From Chania multitudinisentens RB-25 (GTDB lineage: Bacteria > Pseudomonadota > Gammaproteobacteria > Enterobacterales > Enterobacteriaceae), in assembly GCF_000520015.2 (NCBI RefSeq), contig NZ_CP007044.2, positions 2,976,001 through 3,040,000 on the forward strand: a stretch of DNA of 64,000 nt. The letters run 5' to 3'. The notes under the pieces were generated by a model. It worked only from the letters and a program-made list of their open reading frames with translations. It was not told the DNA's origin and made no database searches. The translations under genes and the position numbers were made by a program. Below are positions 18,212 through 25,337 of the stretch, piece by piece; position 1 is the stretch's first letter; the number at the start of each line of letters is the position of its first letter.

Positions 18212-18410
18212 TGGTTTCCCGGCTAGACAAACGACCAGATAATGAATCGGCTTGCGTGAACAATTCCTCGGCTTCGGCATTGCCCTGATTGCTGAGCGCC
18301 GAAAATAAATGGCCTAATTGGCAGGCAGCAGCAGAACAACGGCCATTTTCCACCACCTATGGCCATTTCGGCCAACCGTGCGATAGAAAGATTGGTGCTC
18401 ACAGCGCAAA
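18190..18410 (-). pseudogene. Possible decayed reading frame, unrecognised
   Basis: The minus strand between alkB and the LysR gene gives about 50 codons of plausible protein (containing QLGHLFSALSNQGNAEAEEL) without a usable start. A preceding piece, NLSIARLAEMA, is in another frame. It may be a frameshifted remnant of an unidentified gene, or chance. I see nothing else in this gap. Confidence 0.2.
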
Positions 18411-18454
18411 AGAGAGTCTGTTAGCAAGCGGTACAAGGAAATGAGTGCTGTGCA

Positions 18455-19342
18455 TCAGGCTCTGGGAAACAGGTTTTCTGACAAGAAGTCAACGAAAACA
18501 CGGAGTTTTGGAGAGAGGTAGCGGCTTGATGGCCAGAGTAAGCGGAATATTCCTGAGTGTTGAGTGTGTGATGCCAATACTTGGACGAGCGAACCGCAGG
18601 CTAATTGACGCCGTACAGCGAAATCGGGCAGACAGGCAATGCCCTGACCCTGCTCTACCATATATATCAGTGGCTCGATAGTGTTCACGACCATGGAAAC
18701 CGGTAGCTCGGGGCTGGCACCATTCACCGGTTTTAGCGGCCACGGCTCCAGCTTGCCACTGGTAGCGAAACGGTGATGCAGGCAGACATATTGTTGAAGA
18801 TCTGCTGGTTTTTCTGGCACGCCTTGCTGAGCAAGGTAATCGGGTGATGCAACAAGTTGTAATTCAAACTTGCCAAGCACGCGGGACATCAGACGAGAGT
18901 CGCTAACATTACCAGCACGCACGACGGCGTCGAACCCTTCCTCAATAACATCAACAAACCGATCACTGAAATCGATATCCAGTGTGATCTCGGGATAATG
19001 GCGCATAAAGGCACTCAGGGTTGGCATCATCAGCATACCTGCGAGTGGCATACTGACCCGCAGCAGACCACGAGGCGCATCCTTGGCGTGCATAAGTTCT
19101 TGTTCAGCCACCTCAAGCTCACAAAGAATACGTCGGCAGCGTTCCAGAAAACAACTACCCTCGGGCGTCAGGGTGATGGCGCGGGTGGAGCGGTGGAACA
19201 AGCGCACGCCGAGCTTATTTTCGAGCCTCGTTATTGCTTTGCCGATCGCCGAAGGGGACAACCCTAAGCGCTGCCCTGCTACCGTGAAATTGCGAGTTTC
19301 TGCTGCCTGTACAAAGGCATTCAGTGCACTAAGGCTATCCAT
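18455..19342 (-). CDS. LysR-family transcriptional regulator
   Basis: 295 residues, the standard LysR length. Winged HTH at residues 1-60 (FVQAAETRNFTVAGQRLGLSPSAIGKAITRLE, shown by its ends FVQAAE and KAITRLE, then FHRSTRAITLTPEG) and a periplasmic-binding-like effector domain to the end. It is divergent from the MFS transporter at 19491 across 148 bases, the usual arrangement in which the regulator controls its own promoter and the transporter. The ligand is unknown; the HTH and body resemble the group that includes E. coli YafC/DsdC-neighbour-type regulators of efflux genes, an impression only. Confidence 0.92.
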   Translation of the reverse strand: MDSLSALNAFVQAAETRNFTVAGQRLGLSPSAIGKAITRLENKLGVRLFHRSTRAITLTPEGSCFLERCRRILCELEVAEQELMHAKDAPRGLLRVSMPLAGMLMMPTLSAFMRHYPEITLDIDFSDRFVDVIEEGFDAVVRAGNVSDSRLMSRVLGKFELQLVASPDYLAQQGVPEKPADLQQYVCLHHRFATSGKLEPWPLKPVNGASPELPVSMVVNTIEPLIYMVEQGQGIACLPDFAVRRQLACGSLVQVLASHTQHSGIFRLLWPSSRYLSPKLRVFVDFLSENLFPRA

Positions 19343-19490
19343 TATCTGATACTTTTTGTCCTATATGTTAAGAACTGTAGCGTTATTGTCTGAAAACATC
19401 AATCTCTCTATCGTAGAAGCTGTTGGCACCACCGCTTTAAGTTAATGAAGCGTTGCCTCTTTAACTTCATTCTTTAGATAGGATTACTTT

Positions 19491-20708
19491 ATGCCCCCTG
19501 TTTCCACCATTGAACACCGCAACAGAACATCCGAAGTGCCGCCAGGATCTCAGCGTCTACCGATGCCAGCCTTGCTTGCATTGGCGATGGTGACATTCAT
19601 CACTGTACTGACCGAAGCCTTGCCCGCTGGGCTGCTACGCCAGATGAGTACCGGCCTTGGGGTTTCAGAAGCCTTGGCCGGCCAGCTCATCACGCTATAC
19701 GCTTTGGGCACATTACTGACGGCGATACCGCTGACTGCTGCAACACAAGGCTGGCGTAGGCGTCCACTATTGGTTATCGCCATCATCGGATTCGCGGTGA
19801 TGAACGCAGTTACAGCGTTTTCGCACCACTATGCACTGACGTTGGTCGCGCGTTTTCTGGCTGGAGTCTTTGCCGGTTTGCTCTGGTCGCTGGCCGCAGG
19901 TTATGCCGCCCGACTGGTGCCTGAGCACCAAAAGGGCAAAGCGATGGCGATCGTTATGGCGGGAATTCCCTTGGCGCTTTCCATTGGTATTCCGGCTGGA
20001 ACTTACCTGGGTATTCATGCTGGCTGGCGCGTGACCTTTGGCCTGATAAGTACCGTGGCCGTCCTGCTTGCTGGATGGGCGTTGTGCAAAATACCAAACT
20101 TTTCAGGGCAAACAACTGACAACCGCCATTCAATTGCCAAAGTTTTCATGCTACCAGGCATACGTTCTGTGCTGTTTGTCACCTTGGCTTTTGTGCTGGC
20201 GCATAATCTGCTTTACACCTATATCGCGCCCTTTCTTGTGCCATCAGGACTTGCCGACCAAGTAGATTTGATTCTGCTGGTGTTTGGGATTGTGGCGCTA
20301 GTCAGCCTTGGTATTGTCGGGGTGTTGGTGGATCGTTGGCTGCGGGAGCTGGTGTTGATCAGTACCGTGCTGTTCCTGCTTGCTGCAGCTGTGCTGGTGT
20401 TTTGGAATCATGAGGTTATCGCCGTATACGCTGCGATCACGATATGGGGGCTTGCCTGGGGAGGTGTGGCCACATTGTTCCAAACTGCATCCGCTAAAAC
20501 GGCAGGCGATGCTGCCGAAGTTGCACAGTCGATGATCGTGACCGTCTGGAACGTCGCGATGGCAACTGGGGGAATCGGTGGCGGCCTGCTGTTGCAGAGC
20601 AAAGGCCCCTCCTTTTTCCCGTTGGCCCTGATTGCACTCCTTGTACCCACTCTGATCGTGGTCTGGCAAGCCAGGAATCATGGATTCCCAGTAGTTCGGG
20701 TTCATTGA
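19491..20708 (+). CDS. Major facilitator superfamily efflux transporter (DHA1-like)
   Basis: 405 residues with about twelve hydrophobic segments, starting after a hydrophilic 27-residue N-terminus. TM1 carries MVTFITVLTEALPAGLL, a pattern seen in the AraJ/YdhP-like drug and sugar efflux group. The loop-2 motif A is degenerate (TQGWRRRPLL), and the motif-C-like region AGIPLALSIGIPAGTYLG is present. Its divergent LysR partner at 18455-19342 probably regulates it. The substrate cannot be told from sequence. AGATAGGATT lies before the ATG as the ribosome-binding region. Confidence 0.9.
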   Translation: MPPVSTIEHRNRTSEVPPGSQRLPMPALLALAMVTFITVLTEALPAGLLRQMSTGLGVSEALAGQLITLYALGTLLTAIPLTAATQGWRRRPLLVIAIIGFAVMNAVTAFSHHYALTLVARFLAGVFAGLLWSLAAGYAARLVPEHQKGKAMAIVMAGIPLALSIGIPAGTYLGIHAGWRVTFGLISTVAVLLAGWALCKIPNFSGQTTDNRHSIAKVFMLPGIRSVLFVTLAFVLAHNLLYTYIAPFLVPSGLADQVDLILLVFGIVALVSLGIVGVLVDRWLRELVLISTVLFLLAAAVLVFWNHEVIAVYAAITIWGLAWGGVATLFQTASAKTAGDAAEVAQSMIVTVWNVAMATGGIGGGLLLQSKGPSFFPLALIALLVPTLIVVWQARNHGFPVVRVH

Positions 20709-20955
20709 GGGAGTAACAGGGTTCATCTCAGTGATTTTTTTACTTGTAGTGAGTAAGCTGGAATTTTCTTCAGACTAGAGCCTCACAGGGACGATCAGCT
20801 TATCCGAAGAGGTAGTTTAAGTCTGACAATTAAAAAAGGGTTGCTAAGTAATATGAATGTCAAAATTCTTTTAGAAACCCTTTACTTTCTTTGGTGTTGC
20901 TTAATTTAGCGGTTGCTTTTTAAGCAACCCGGTCATAACTCATCTCTACCGATGT

Positions 20956-21070
20956 TTAAATTCGTTTACGTCCCACAATAATCACCTGGGCACCATCTTC
21001 TAAATAGCGTTGTGCCAGAGCCAACCCCATAAGCGCCTGAGAAGGCCGTGACGATCTTGTCGTGGTGCGT
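20956..21070 (-). pseudogene. N-terminal fragment of a short-chain dehydrogenase/reductase
   Basis: On the minus strand a beta-alpha-beta opening is recognisable: KIVTAFSGAYG, then after a frame change GLALAQRYLEDGAQVIIVGRKR followed by TAA (written here as the two ends GLALAQRYLEDG and AQVIIVGRKR). It matches the Rossmann start of SDR enzymes (strand, Gly-rich turn, helix, strand ending in Gly-Arg). The rest is absent. It sits just upstream of the ArsR operon and is a deletion remnant. Confidence 0.5.
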
Positions 21071-21130
21071 TGCGATAGCAGCGTATAGCTTCAAGCAAGT
21101 AATTGCGCCAAACATAAGCTGATGCACGAT

Positions 21131-21160
21131 TTTACATGCAGGTAAATGCCTGCATATAAT
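21131..21160 (+). promoter_or_regulatory. Promoter with overlapping palindromic operator for the ArsR operon
   Basis: TTTACA (21131-21136), an 18-base spacer, then a consensus TATAAT (21155-21160). The spacer is filled by a perfect inverted repeat, ATGCAGG, 6 bases, CCTGCAT (21136-21155). ArsR-family repressors typically bind such dyads over their own promoter, so autorepression is likely. Confidence 0.7.
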
Positions 21161-21194
21161 CTCTCGCGTTTCACACCTCACACATATACAACCA

Positions 21195-21509
21195 ATGGAC
21201 ATTGATAAGGTTTTCAAGGCGCTAGGCGACCCGACACGCAGAAAGCTGCTCGACTTGTTGTGCGAGAACAATGGGCAGATGCTGGGCCAACTCTGCGAGC
21301 AGTTGGACATGAGGCGGCAGTCGGTCACCCAGCACATCGGGATTCTGGAGGCGGCCAATCTGGTGAGCACAGTTTGGCGGGGCAGGGAGAAGCTGCATTT
21401 CATCAATCCGGTGCCGCTGCATGAGGTCTATGAGCGGTGGGTACGTAAATTCGAACGTCAACGGCTTACCCTGCTGCACGATTTGAAGAAAGAACTTGAA
21501 GGAGAGTAA
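21195..21509 (+). CDS. ArsR-family HTH repressor
   Basis: 104 residues with the ArsR fold: FKALGDPTRRKLLDLL (about 6-21) and recognition helix RRQSVTQHIGILEAANLV (about 43-60), then the wing with WRGREKLHFIN. No metal-binding ELCVCDL motif is present, so it belongs with the non-metal ArsR regulators usually encoded beside an AHSA1/SRPBCC gene, as here. The next gene starts 2 bases after its stop. The operon has higher GC than its surroundings, suggesting acquired DNA. No clear Shine-Dalgarno precedes the ATG. Confidence 0.92.
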   Translation: MDIDKVFKALGDPTRRKLLDLLCENNGQMLGQLCEQLDMRRQSVTQHIGILEAANLVSTVWRGREKLHFINPVPLHEVYERWVRKFERQRLTLLHDLKKELEGE

Positions 21510-21511
21510 CG

Positions 21512-22012
21512 ATGAGCAAAGAGAAGACGAGTTTCATTTATGTGACCTACATCCGTTCGACGCCGGAAAAAGTGTTCGAGGCTATCACCAAGCCGGAGGT
21601 CACGCGGCGCTACTGGGACCACGAGAACCTTTCCGACTGGAAGCCCGGGTCAGTTTGGGAACATGTGCGCGCCGACGAGCAGCGCAATGTCAATATGGTG
21701 GGCAAGGTGGTTGAGGTGGTACCGCCGGTTCGTTTGGTCATCACCTGGGTGAGCCCATCGTAGGCCAGCGATCCGGCCAGCACCAGCCGCGTGAGTTTCG
21801 ACATTGAGGCTTACGACGATATGGTGCGTTTGACCGTCACCCACGACGAACTCGAGGCCGGCAGCAACATGGCAACGAGCATCCAGAAGGGCTGGCCAAT
21901 CGTGCTTTCCAGCTTGAAATCGTTGCTGGAAACCGGTCAGGGTATCGACGTCTTCACTTTTCAGTTGTTGTTCACCAAGCCGAAGGCGGCTTCAAACGGG
22001 AGTCACTCATGA
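21512..22012 (+). pseudogene. AHSA1/SRPBCC-domain protein interrupted by an amber codon
   Basis: The frame opens with MSKEKTSFIYVTYIRSTPEK and runs to ITWVSPS, meets TAG at 21761-21763, then continues in the same frame from ASDPAST to the stop at 22012, 167 codons in all. The N-terminal half has the SRPBCC pattern (FEAITKPEVTRRYW, DWKPGSVWEH) and the second half the closing helix (GWPIVLSSLKSLLETG). A single substitution therefore broke an otherwise intact gene; without suppression only 83 residues are made. The end overlaps the GFA start as ATGA. Partners of ArsR in such pairs are of unknown function. Confidence 0.88.
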
Positions 22013-22425
22013 ACCAACCTTATACCGGCGGATGCGCGTGCGGTGCAATTCGTTACCAGACCGAACACGCACCCATCTACCAGAACCATTGCCAGTGCCG
22101 TGACTGTCAACGGCGAAGTGGCACCGGGCACGGCTCCTGGCTGACCTTTCCCGCGCAGGCCGACATGACGATCACTGGCGAGGCGGCGCACTGGGCGGTG
22201 GCGGGCGATAACGGCAACGTGAAGAGCCACGCCTTCTGTTCGGTCTGTGGAACAGCTGTCTACTTGCGCTTTGCCGCGATGCCCGAGTTGATCGCCGTTC
22301 CTGCCGGTAGCCTGGATGAGCCGGGCCGCTTCGCACCGCAGGCACTCACCTACAGCATCCGCGGGCAGACGTGGGACACCATCGATCCCTCGTTGCAGGC
22401 ATTCGAGCGGATGCCATCCAGTTAA
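22009..22425 (+). CDS. GFA/CENP-V-domain zinc protein
   Basis: 138 residues with the cysteine signature of glutathione-dependent formaldehyde-activating-like proteins: GGCACGAIRY (8-17), HCQCRDCQRRSG (about 28-39) and HAFCSVCGTAVY (about 73-84), which together bind two zinc ions. The family occurs beside aldehyde or S-(hydroxymethyl)glutathione metabolism, but most members have no proven reaction. ATG overlaps the upstream stop by four bases, so it is translationally coupled in the ArsR operon. The stop is followed by decayed integrase DNA. Confidence 0.88.
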   Translation: MNQPYTGGCACGAIRYQTEHAPIYQNHCQCRDCQRRSGTGHGSWLTFPAQADMTITGEAAHWAVAGDNGNVKSHAFCSVCGTAVYLRFAAMPELIAVPAGSLDEPGRFAPQALTYSIRGQTWDTIDPSLQAFERMPSS

Positions 22426-22507
22426 GGTGTGTCATCAATAGAGCACGTAATCGGAATAAAACCGTTACAAGGCCAGGCTGTCTACGGCGGCTATCTTCTC
22501 GGATAAA

Positions 22508-22690
22508 TAAGGAGGTCGCTACATTTCGCAAAATGCGACTTGAAGGCGTGTAAGACCAGGTGCAGTTGTTTTTGTGCCAAGCGTGAACCACTTTTTCCAG
22601 GGTTTTAGTCACTCTCTGGGCCTGCTTTTGATGACGCCGGGTTTGTCCTGGGGTTTGATCTTTCGGAGAACTGTTTCACTGAGTGAAAAT
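22508..22690 (-). pseudogene. P4-type integrase remnant with internal deletion
   Basis: Minus strand: FSLSETVLRKIKPQDKP, then after a deletion and frame change RRHQKQAQRVTKTLEKVV and HAWHKNNCTWSYTPSSRIL. These align with the start and with residues about 90-130 of the integrase remnant at 14501-14934, so the stretch between was lost. The start codon and catalytic domain are gone. It lies immediately left of the 23-nt tRNA-Asn fragment, in the same geometry as remnant 1 has to tRNA-Asn copy 1, and so marks a second integration event. Confidence 0.8.
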
Positions 22691-22837
22691 TGGGGGGCTC
22701 GATATTATCGAACCGAACAGGCCCCAAACGTTCTGGCAGTTAACGTAACAATCTAGAACCCAGTGTTACCACAAGCCGTACAACGCATTACAACGAAAAA
22801 CGCCACGGGATTGCTTAGAATCCCATGGCGTTAAATT

Positions 22838-22860
22838 TGGCTCCTCTGACTGGACTCGAA
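22838..22860 (-). other. Attachment-site repeat: 23-nt copy of the tRNA-Asn 3' end
   Basis: Exact copy of the last 23 nt of tRNA-Asn (CCA end through the T-loop) in the same orientation as both full genes, preceded by a hairpin (22795-22830) like the tRNA terminator at 48694-48727. It is the expected distal att site of an element integrated at tRNA-Asn copy 2, giving an island of about 25.9 kb. Confidence 0.85.
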
Positions 22861-23172
22861 TTATCTAATAATTGATTGATTTTAATGTAATAAAAAATAA
22901 CTTTTTGAGGCTAGGCCCCCAAATAAGCCCCTAAAATATCTGAATGATATAATTGCGAACCCTATCTCATATTTATGTCGTCATGGCTGTAGGGGGCGGT
23001 GGGTTTTATAGTTGCTCCTAAGCTACTGTTGTTGAGATAACAAGTACTCCTGTTCTGCTTCTTGAAGACCCATAATTTATCATTGTCTTTTGAACTGCAT
23101 GCCGCCGATGAGCAGACTGAGAACCGTCGCTTCTACTATCTGCTAGAGGCGTGAAATGAATTTAATCTATAA
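22861..23172. other. Non-coding left edge of the eCIS island
   Basis: AT-rich, no convincing gene. A stretch at 22914-22939 repeats the GGCCCC / GCCCCTAAAA pattern found beside the integrase remnants at about 14966-14989 and 22720-22732, and a related motif is at 48616-48627. These could be integrase arm-type sites. Confidence 0.4.
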
Positions 23173-23664
23173 TCACTTTGTTGTAATTGCCGACTTAAGG
23201 CAAACCCACTTAATATAATCTTGTAACCCAGCTATTTGCTTGTCGGTGGTGGCAATTCGTTGCCGGAGAGCGAAATAATGCCGTTTAGCGGCGTCAGTAA
23301 GTCGGGGGCTGGCAACATCAACCATGCTGGGGGAGCTGGTGTCTCCGTTTCTATCGGGCGCGGGGCAGTGGGCATCAACCTGCAAGCGCTTAGAGCCAGC
23401 GGCAACAGCATGACGTAAATCTTCAATGGTAATTTTGGCATAAGCTAATTCCTCTGTGTGCTGTTTATCCAGTGCTGCAATCTGTCGTTGTTGATGCTGT
23501 TGCTGATAAAGGGCTGTATTAGCTTCCATCAAGGCTTGCTGATTTTGTTGGGCCGTATTCTTCCAATCAGTGGCTAAGTGTTGGTAGTGAATGGTTCTGA
23601 GTATTGAACCACCTAATGTTAAAAGTAGTAAAAAGCCGGTAAATAGAGTTAATCGGTGAGGCAT
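23173..23664 (-). CDS. Rz-like inner-membrane spanin (lysis cassette)
   Basis: Rz-type i-spanin: an N-terminal membrane anchor (LTLFTGFLLLLTLGGSIL) followed by a long Gln-rich coiled coil (residues about 25-85) that would cross the periplasm and meet Rz1. The start chosen is ATG at 23664 (MPHRL), with GGAG 8 bases upstream; a GTG-initiated extension to 23691 is less likely. The Rz1 gene is embedded in it in another frame, the classic lambda-type arrangement. It is the last gene of the minus-strand holin/endopeptidase/spanin cassette that diverges from the eCIS operon. Role: fusing the inner and outer membranes in the final step of lysis. Confidence 0.85.
   Translation of the reverse strand: MPHRLTLFTGFLLLLTLGGSILRTIHYQHLATDWKNTAQQNQQALMEANTALYQQQHQQRQIAALDKQHTEELAYAKITIEDLRHAVAAGSKRLQVDAHCPAPDRNGDTSSPSMVDVASPRLTDAAKRHYFALRQRIATTDKQIAGLQDYIKWVCLKSAITTK
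23232..23441 (-). CDS. Rz1-like outer-membrane spanin lipoprotein, nested in Rz
   Basis: 69 residues, entirely inside the Rz gene in a different frame. The signal peptide ends in a lipobox (LPLALSAC, Cys20), and the mature part is proline-rich (TAPRPIETETPAPPAW), both hallmarks of Rz1 o-spanins. It would be anchored to the outer membrane and pair with the Rz C-terminus. Nesting plus lipobox makes chance unlikely. Confidence 0.85.
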   Translation of the reverse strand: MPKLPLKIYVMLLPLALSACRLMPTAPRPIETETPAPPAWLMLPAPDLLTPLNGIISLSGNELPPPTSK

Positions 23665-23770
23665 AGCCAATGCTCCGCTGGGTTTGGTCACTCAACGAAA
23701 GAGTGCATGACAGTGTTGTTATTCCGCTCATTAAAATTACTTTTCTCTGGTATTCAAGAAGAAAAGTATT

Positions 23771-24169
23771 TTATGGATAAAATTTTCTTGACAGCTCAAA
23801 ATGTGGGCCGTCTTTTAATGATGTCCAGTCTCCTCCCCAAACAATAGGGATGTTTAGACTTTCGGCGGCCAGCTTGACAGTCTTTGCCAATTCGGCAAAT
23901 GCAGTCCAATTATCCCAAGGGATTGCGCCATTAATTAAGGGGGCCAGGTCCACAGCATGACCGGTTAGGTGACGACTGTTTAGAGTCTGACTATGCCCAC
24001 TATTAACCATCTGTTTTTGGCGCTCAGCAGTTCTTAAGCCTTCAATTACACTGAAATCTGTTTGGGTGATAGATAACGCTAAACGTACTACTTTCACTAA
24101 ATCATGATGTATACCAATTAGGTTGCGCTCACTTCTTTCGCTGAATCTAAATATATTGTTGATGCTCAT
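23771..24169 (-). CDS. M15-family L-Ala-D-Glu endopeptidase (endolysin)
   Basis: 132 residues of phage-type peptidase M15 (VanY-like) that cleaves peptidoglycan stem peptides. Zinc ligands are visible in SRHLTGHAVDLAP (HxxxxxxD frame, about residues 68-80) and in DGPHFEL near the C-terminus; IEGLRTAERQKQMVNSG before them is the usual substrate-side helix. There is no signal peptide, so export depends on the holin. Its start overlaps the holin stop by four bases (24166-24169). Known members of this type (PepB/ElyY) work in the Yersinia type 10 secretion cassette that releases Tc toxins. Confidence 0.9.
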   Translation of the reverse strand: MSINNIFRFSERSERNLIGIHHDLVKVVRLALSITQTDFSVIEGLRTAERQKQMVNSGHSQTLNSRHLTGHAVDLAPLINGAIPWDNWTAFAELAKTVKLAAESLNIPIVWGGDWTSLKDGPHFELSRKFYP

Positions 24170-24474
24170 TTTTTGCCTCCGTGGTTAAATAATCTTCTCC
24201 AAAGGTAATCTATTCCAGAGCTACCCATGGTTCCAAATAAACCTGATAAAGCAAACGTCATGTATAAACTGACGCCGCTCTCAAAACTGATAATCCCACC
24301 AAGAAACCCTGCGAAACTAGAAACAACAATCTGTCCTAAGACATCTCCCCAGCTCCAATCGATATTTCTATCTTTGGTTTCGATAATATATCTAGCAAAT
24401 CCTCCCCAAGCTGAAAAAGCTCCGATAATGACCCAGATAAAAATGCTTTCAGTGTTTGGAATTTTTAGCTCCAT
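24166..24474 (-). CDS. Holin (LydA-like family)
   Basis: 102 residues with three hydrophobic segments (IFIWVIIGAFSAWGGFARYI; IVVSSFAGFLGGII; LYMTFALSGLFGTMGSSGI) and a basic tail (HGGKK), like phage P1 LydA-type holins. ATG at 24474 was chosen because AGGTGG lies 5 bases upstream; the upstream GTG at 24483 is too close to that site. It is the first gene of the lysis cassette and would time pore formation and release of the M15 endopeptidase. It faces away from afp1, sharing a 375-base intergenic control region. A degraded second copy of its 5' part lies at 42065-42225. Confidence 0.88.
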   Translation of the reverse strand: MELKIPNTESIFIWVIIGAFSAWGGFARYIIETKDRNIDWSWGDVLGQIVVSSFAGFLGGIISFESGVSLYMTFALSGLFGTMGSSGIDYLWRRLFNHGGKK

Positions 24475-24643
24475 GTGGACCACCTTTAATTATTTAGTGT
24501 TTTCTTTTTTTTAATTTAGATATCAAATGTTTTTATTTCTTTCCTCATAAATGGAACTGTTCGTGATTTAAGGGTTGTATGTCCTACTAATCAGTATATG
24601 TGTTGCAGAAAAAAAACACTGTCTATAGTGCAATTTGCTTATA

Positions 24644-24656
24644 ATGCAAATTGCAT
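24644..24656. promoter_or_regulatory. Palindromic operator candidate ATGCAAATTGCAT
   Basis: Perfect 6-base arms around one central base, in the shared intergenic region of the lysis cassette and eCIS operon. The same dyad recurs at 41194-41206 and 42392-42404 with matching flanks (TTGCTT before, ATTaGCgATGT after), so it looks like a binding site for a specific regulator, possibly of LysR type. Confidence 0.55.
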
Positions 24657-24684
24657 CATTAGCGATGTACTTAGAGTTTGTTAT

Positions 24685-24715
24685 TTGCAAAGTTAATGAT
24701 GATGTTTGTTATATA
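24685..24715 (+). promoter_or_regulatory. Possible eCIS promoter
   Basis: TTGCAA, about 19 bases, TATATA. The spacing is longer than ideal, but both boxes are conserved in the diverged copy (TTGTAA and TATATA near 42435-42465), and the position places the ops element about 30-40 bases into the transcript. Confidence 0.35.
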
Positions 24716-24752
24716 TGAAAATAAAATACAAGGTGAGATTTTTACATTTTGG

Positions 24753-24763
24753 GGCGGTAGCGT
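24753..24763 (+). promoter_or_regulatory. ops element (RfaH/AnfA1 recruitment site) in the afp1 leader
   Basis: GGCGGTAGCGT, an exact match to the ops core, preceded by GG as in JUMPStart sequences and located 87 bases before the afp1 ATG. RfaH-type NusG paralogues bind paused polymerase here and suppress termination over long operons. In Serratia entomophila the Afp operon is driven by the RfaH-like AnfA1. No such regulator is encoded in this window, so chromosomal RfaH or a distant paralogue would have to serve. Confidence 0.88.
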
Positions 24764-24849
24764 TGTTCTTATATAACTATTACATCAACAGTGATTTTAT
24801 TTAATAATTCTCATGTCTAACTGATTTTTATGAAAAAAAAGAGGTTGTT

Positions 24850-25299
24850 ATGTCTACAAGTACATCTCAAATTGCGATTGAATATCCTATCCCAACTTAT
24901 CGTTTTCTTGTATCTGTGGGAGATGAGAAAATTCCATTTAACAGTGTCTCAGGTTTGGATATAACCTATGACACCATTGAGTATCGCGACGGTGTAGGTA
25001 ACTGGTTTAAAATGCCAGGGCAGCGTCAGCTGATTAATATTACCTTGCGTAAAGGTGTTTTCCCAGGAAATACTAAGTTGTTCGATTGGATTAACTCAAT
25101 TCAACTCAATCAGGTAGAGAAAAAGGATATTACCATCAGCTTGACCAATGATGCGGGTACCGAGTTGCTGATGACCTGGAGCGTTTCTAATGCTTTCCCT
25201 ACCTCGTTGACCTCTCCTTCTTTCGACGCGACCAGTAATGATATTGCCGTTCAGGAAATGACATTGACAGCTGATCGGGTAACGATTCAAGCCATATAA
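24850..25299 (+). CDS. afp1: eCIS inner tube protein (Afp1/Pvc1-like)
   Basis: 149 residues of the Hcp/gp19-like tube family that stacks as hexameric rings inside the sheath. Typical features are PTYRFLVSVGDEKIPFNSVSGL at the start (ends PTYRFLV and VSGLDI), IEYRDGVGNWFKMPGQ, a central LRKGVFPGN turn, and the terminal TSPSFDATSNDIAVQEMTL pattern. AGAGGT lies before the ATG. It is the first gene after the ops leader and so probably the most abundant product. A second tube paralogue, Afp5, is encoded downstream and would form the ring contacting the baseplate. Confidence 0.92.
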   Translation: MSTSTSQIAIEYPIPTYRFLVSVGDEKIPFNSVSGLDITYDTIEYRDGVGNWFKMPGQRQLINITLRKGVFPGNTKLFDWINSIQLNQVEKKDITISLTNDAGTELLMTWSVSNAFPTSLTSPSFDATSNDIAVQEMTLTADRVTIQAI

Positions 25300-25337
25300 G
25301 TTTCTGATAATTAAATAAATATGATAAAGGAGTCTTT

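Larger units (their letters stand above)
24312..24812. repeat. eCIS control region, copy 1 (holin 5' part, intergenic region, ops)
   Basis: About 500 bases recur, with perhaps 80-85 % identity by eye, at about 42065-42560. The shared block covers the holin N-terminal codons, the palindrome and the ops element, and stops just before afp1. Confidence 0.9.

Noticed and set aside
20911..20929. GGTTGCTT..AAGCAACC dyad after the MFS gene as a terminator
   Set aside because: No T-run on either strand and about 200 bases from the stop; it may be a chance hairpin.
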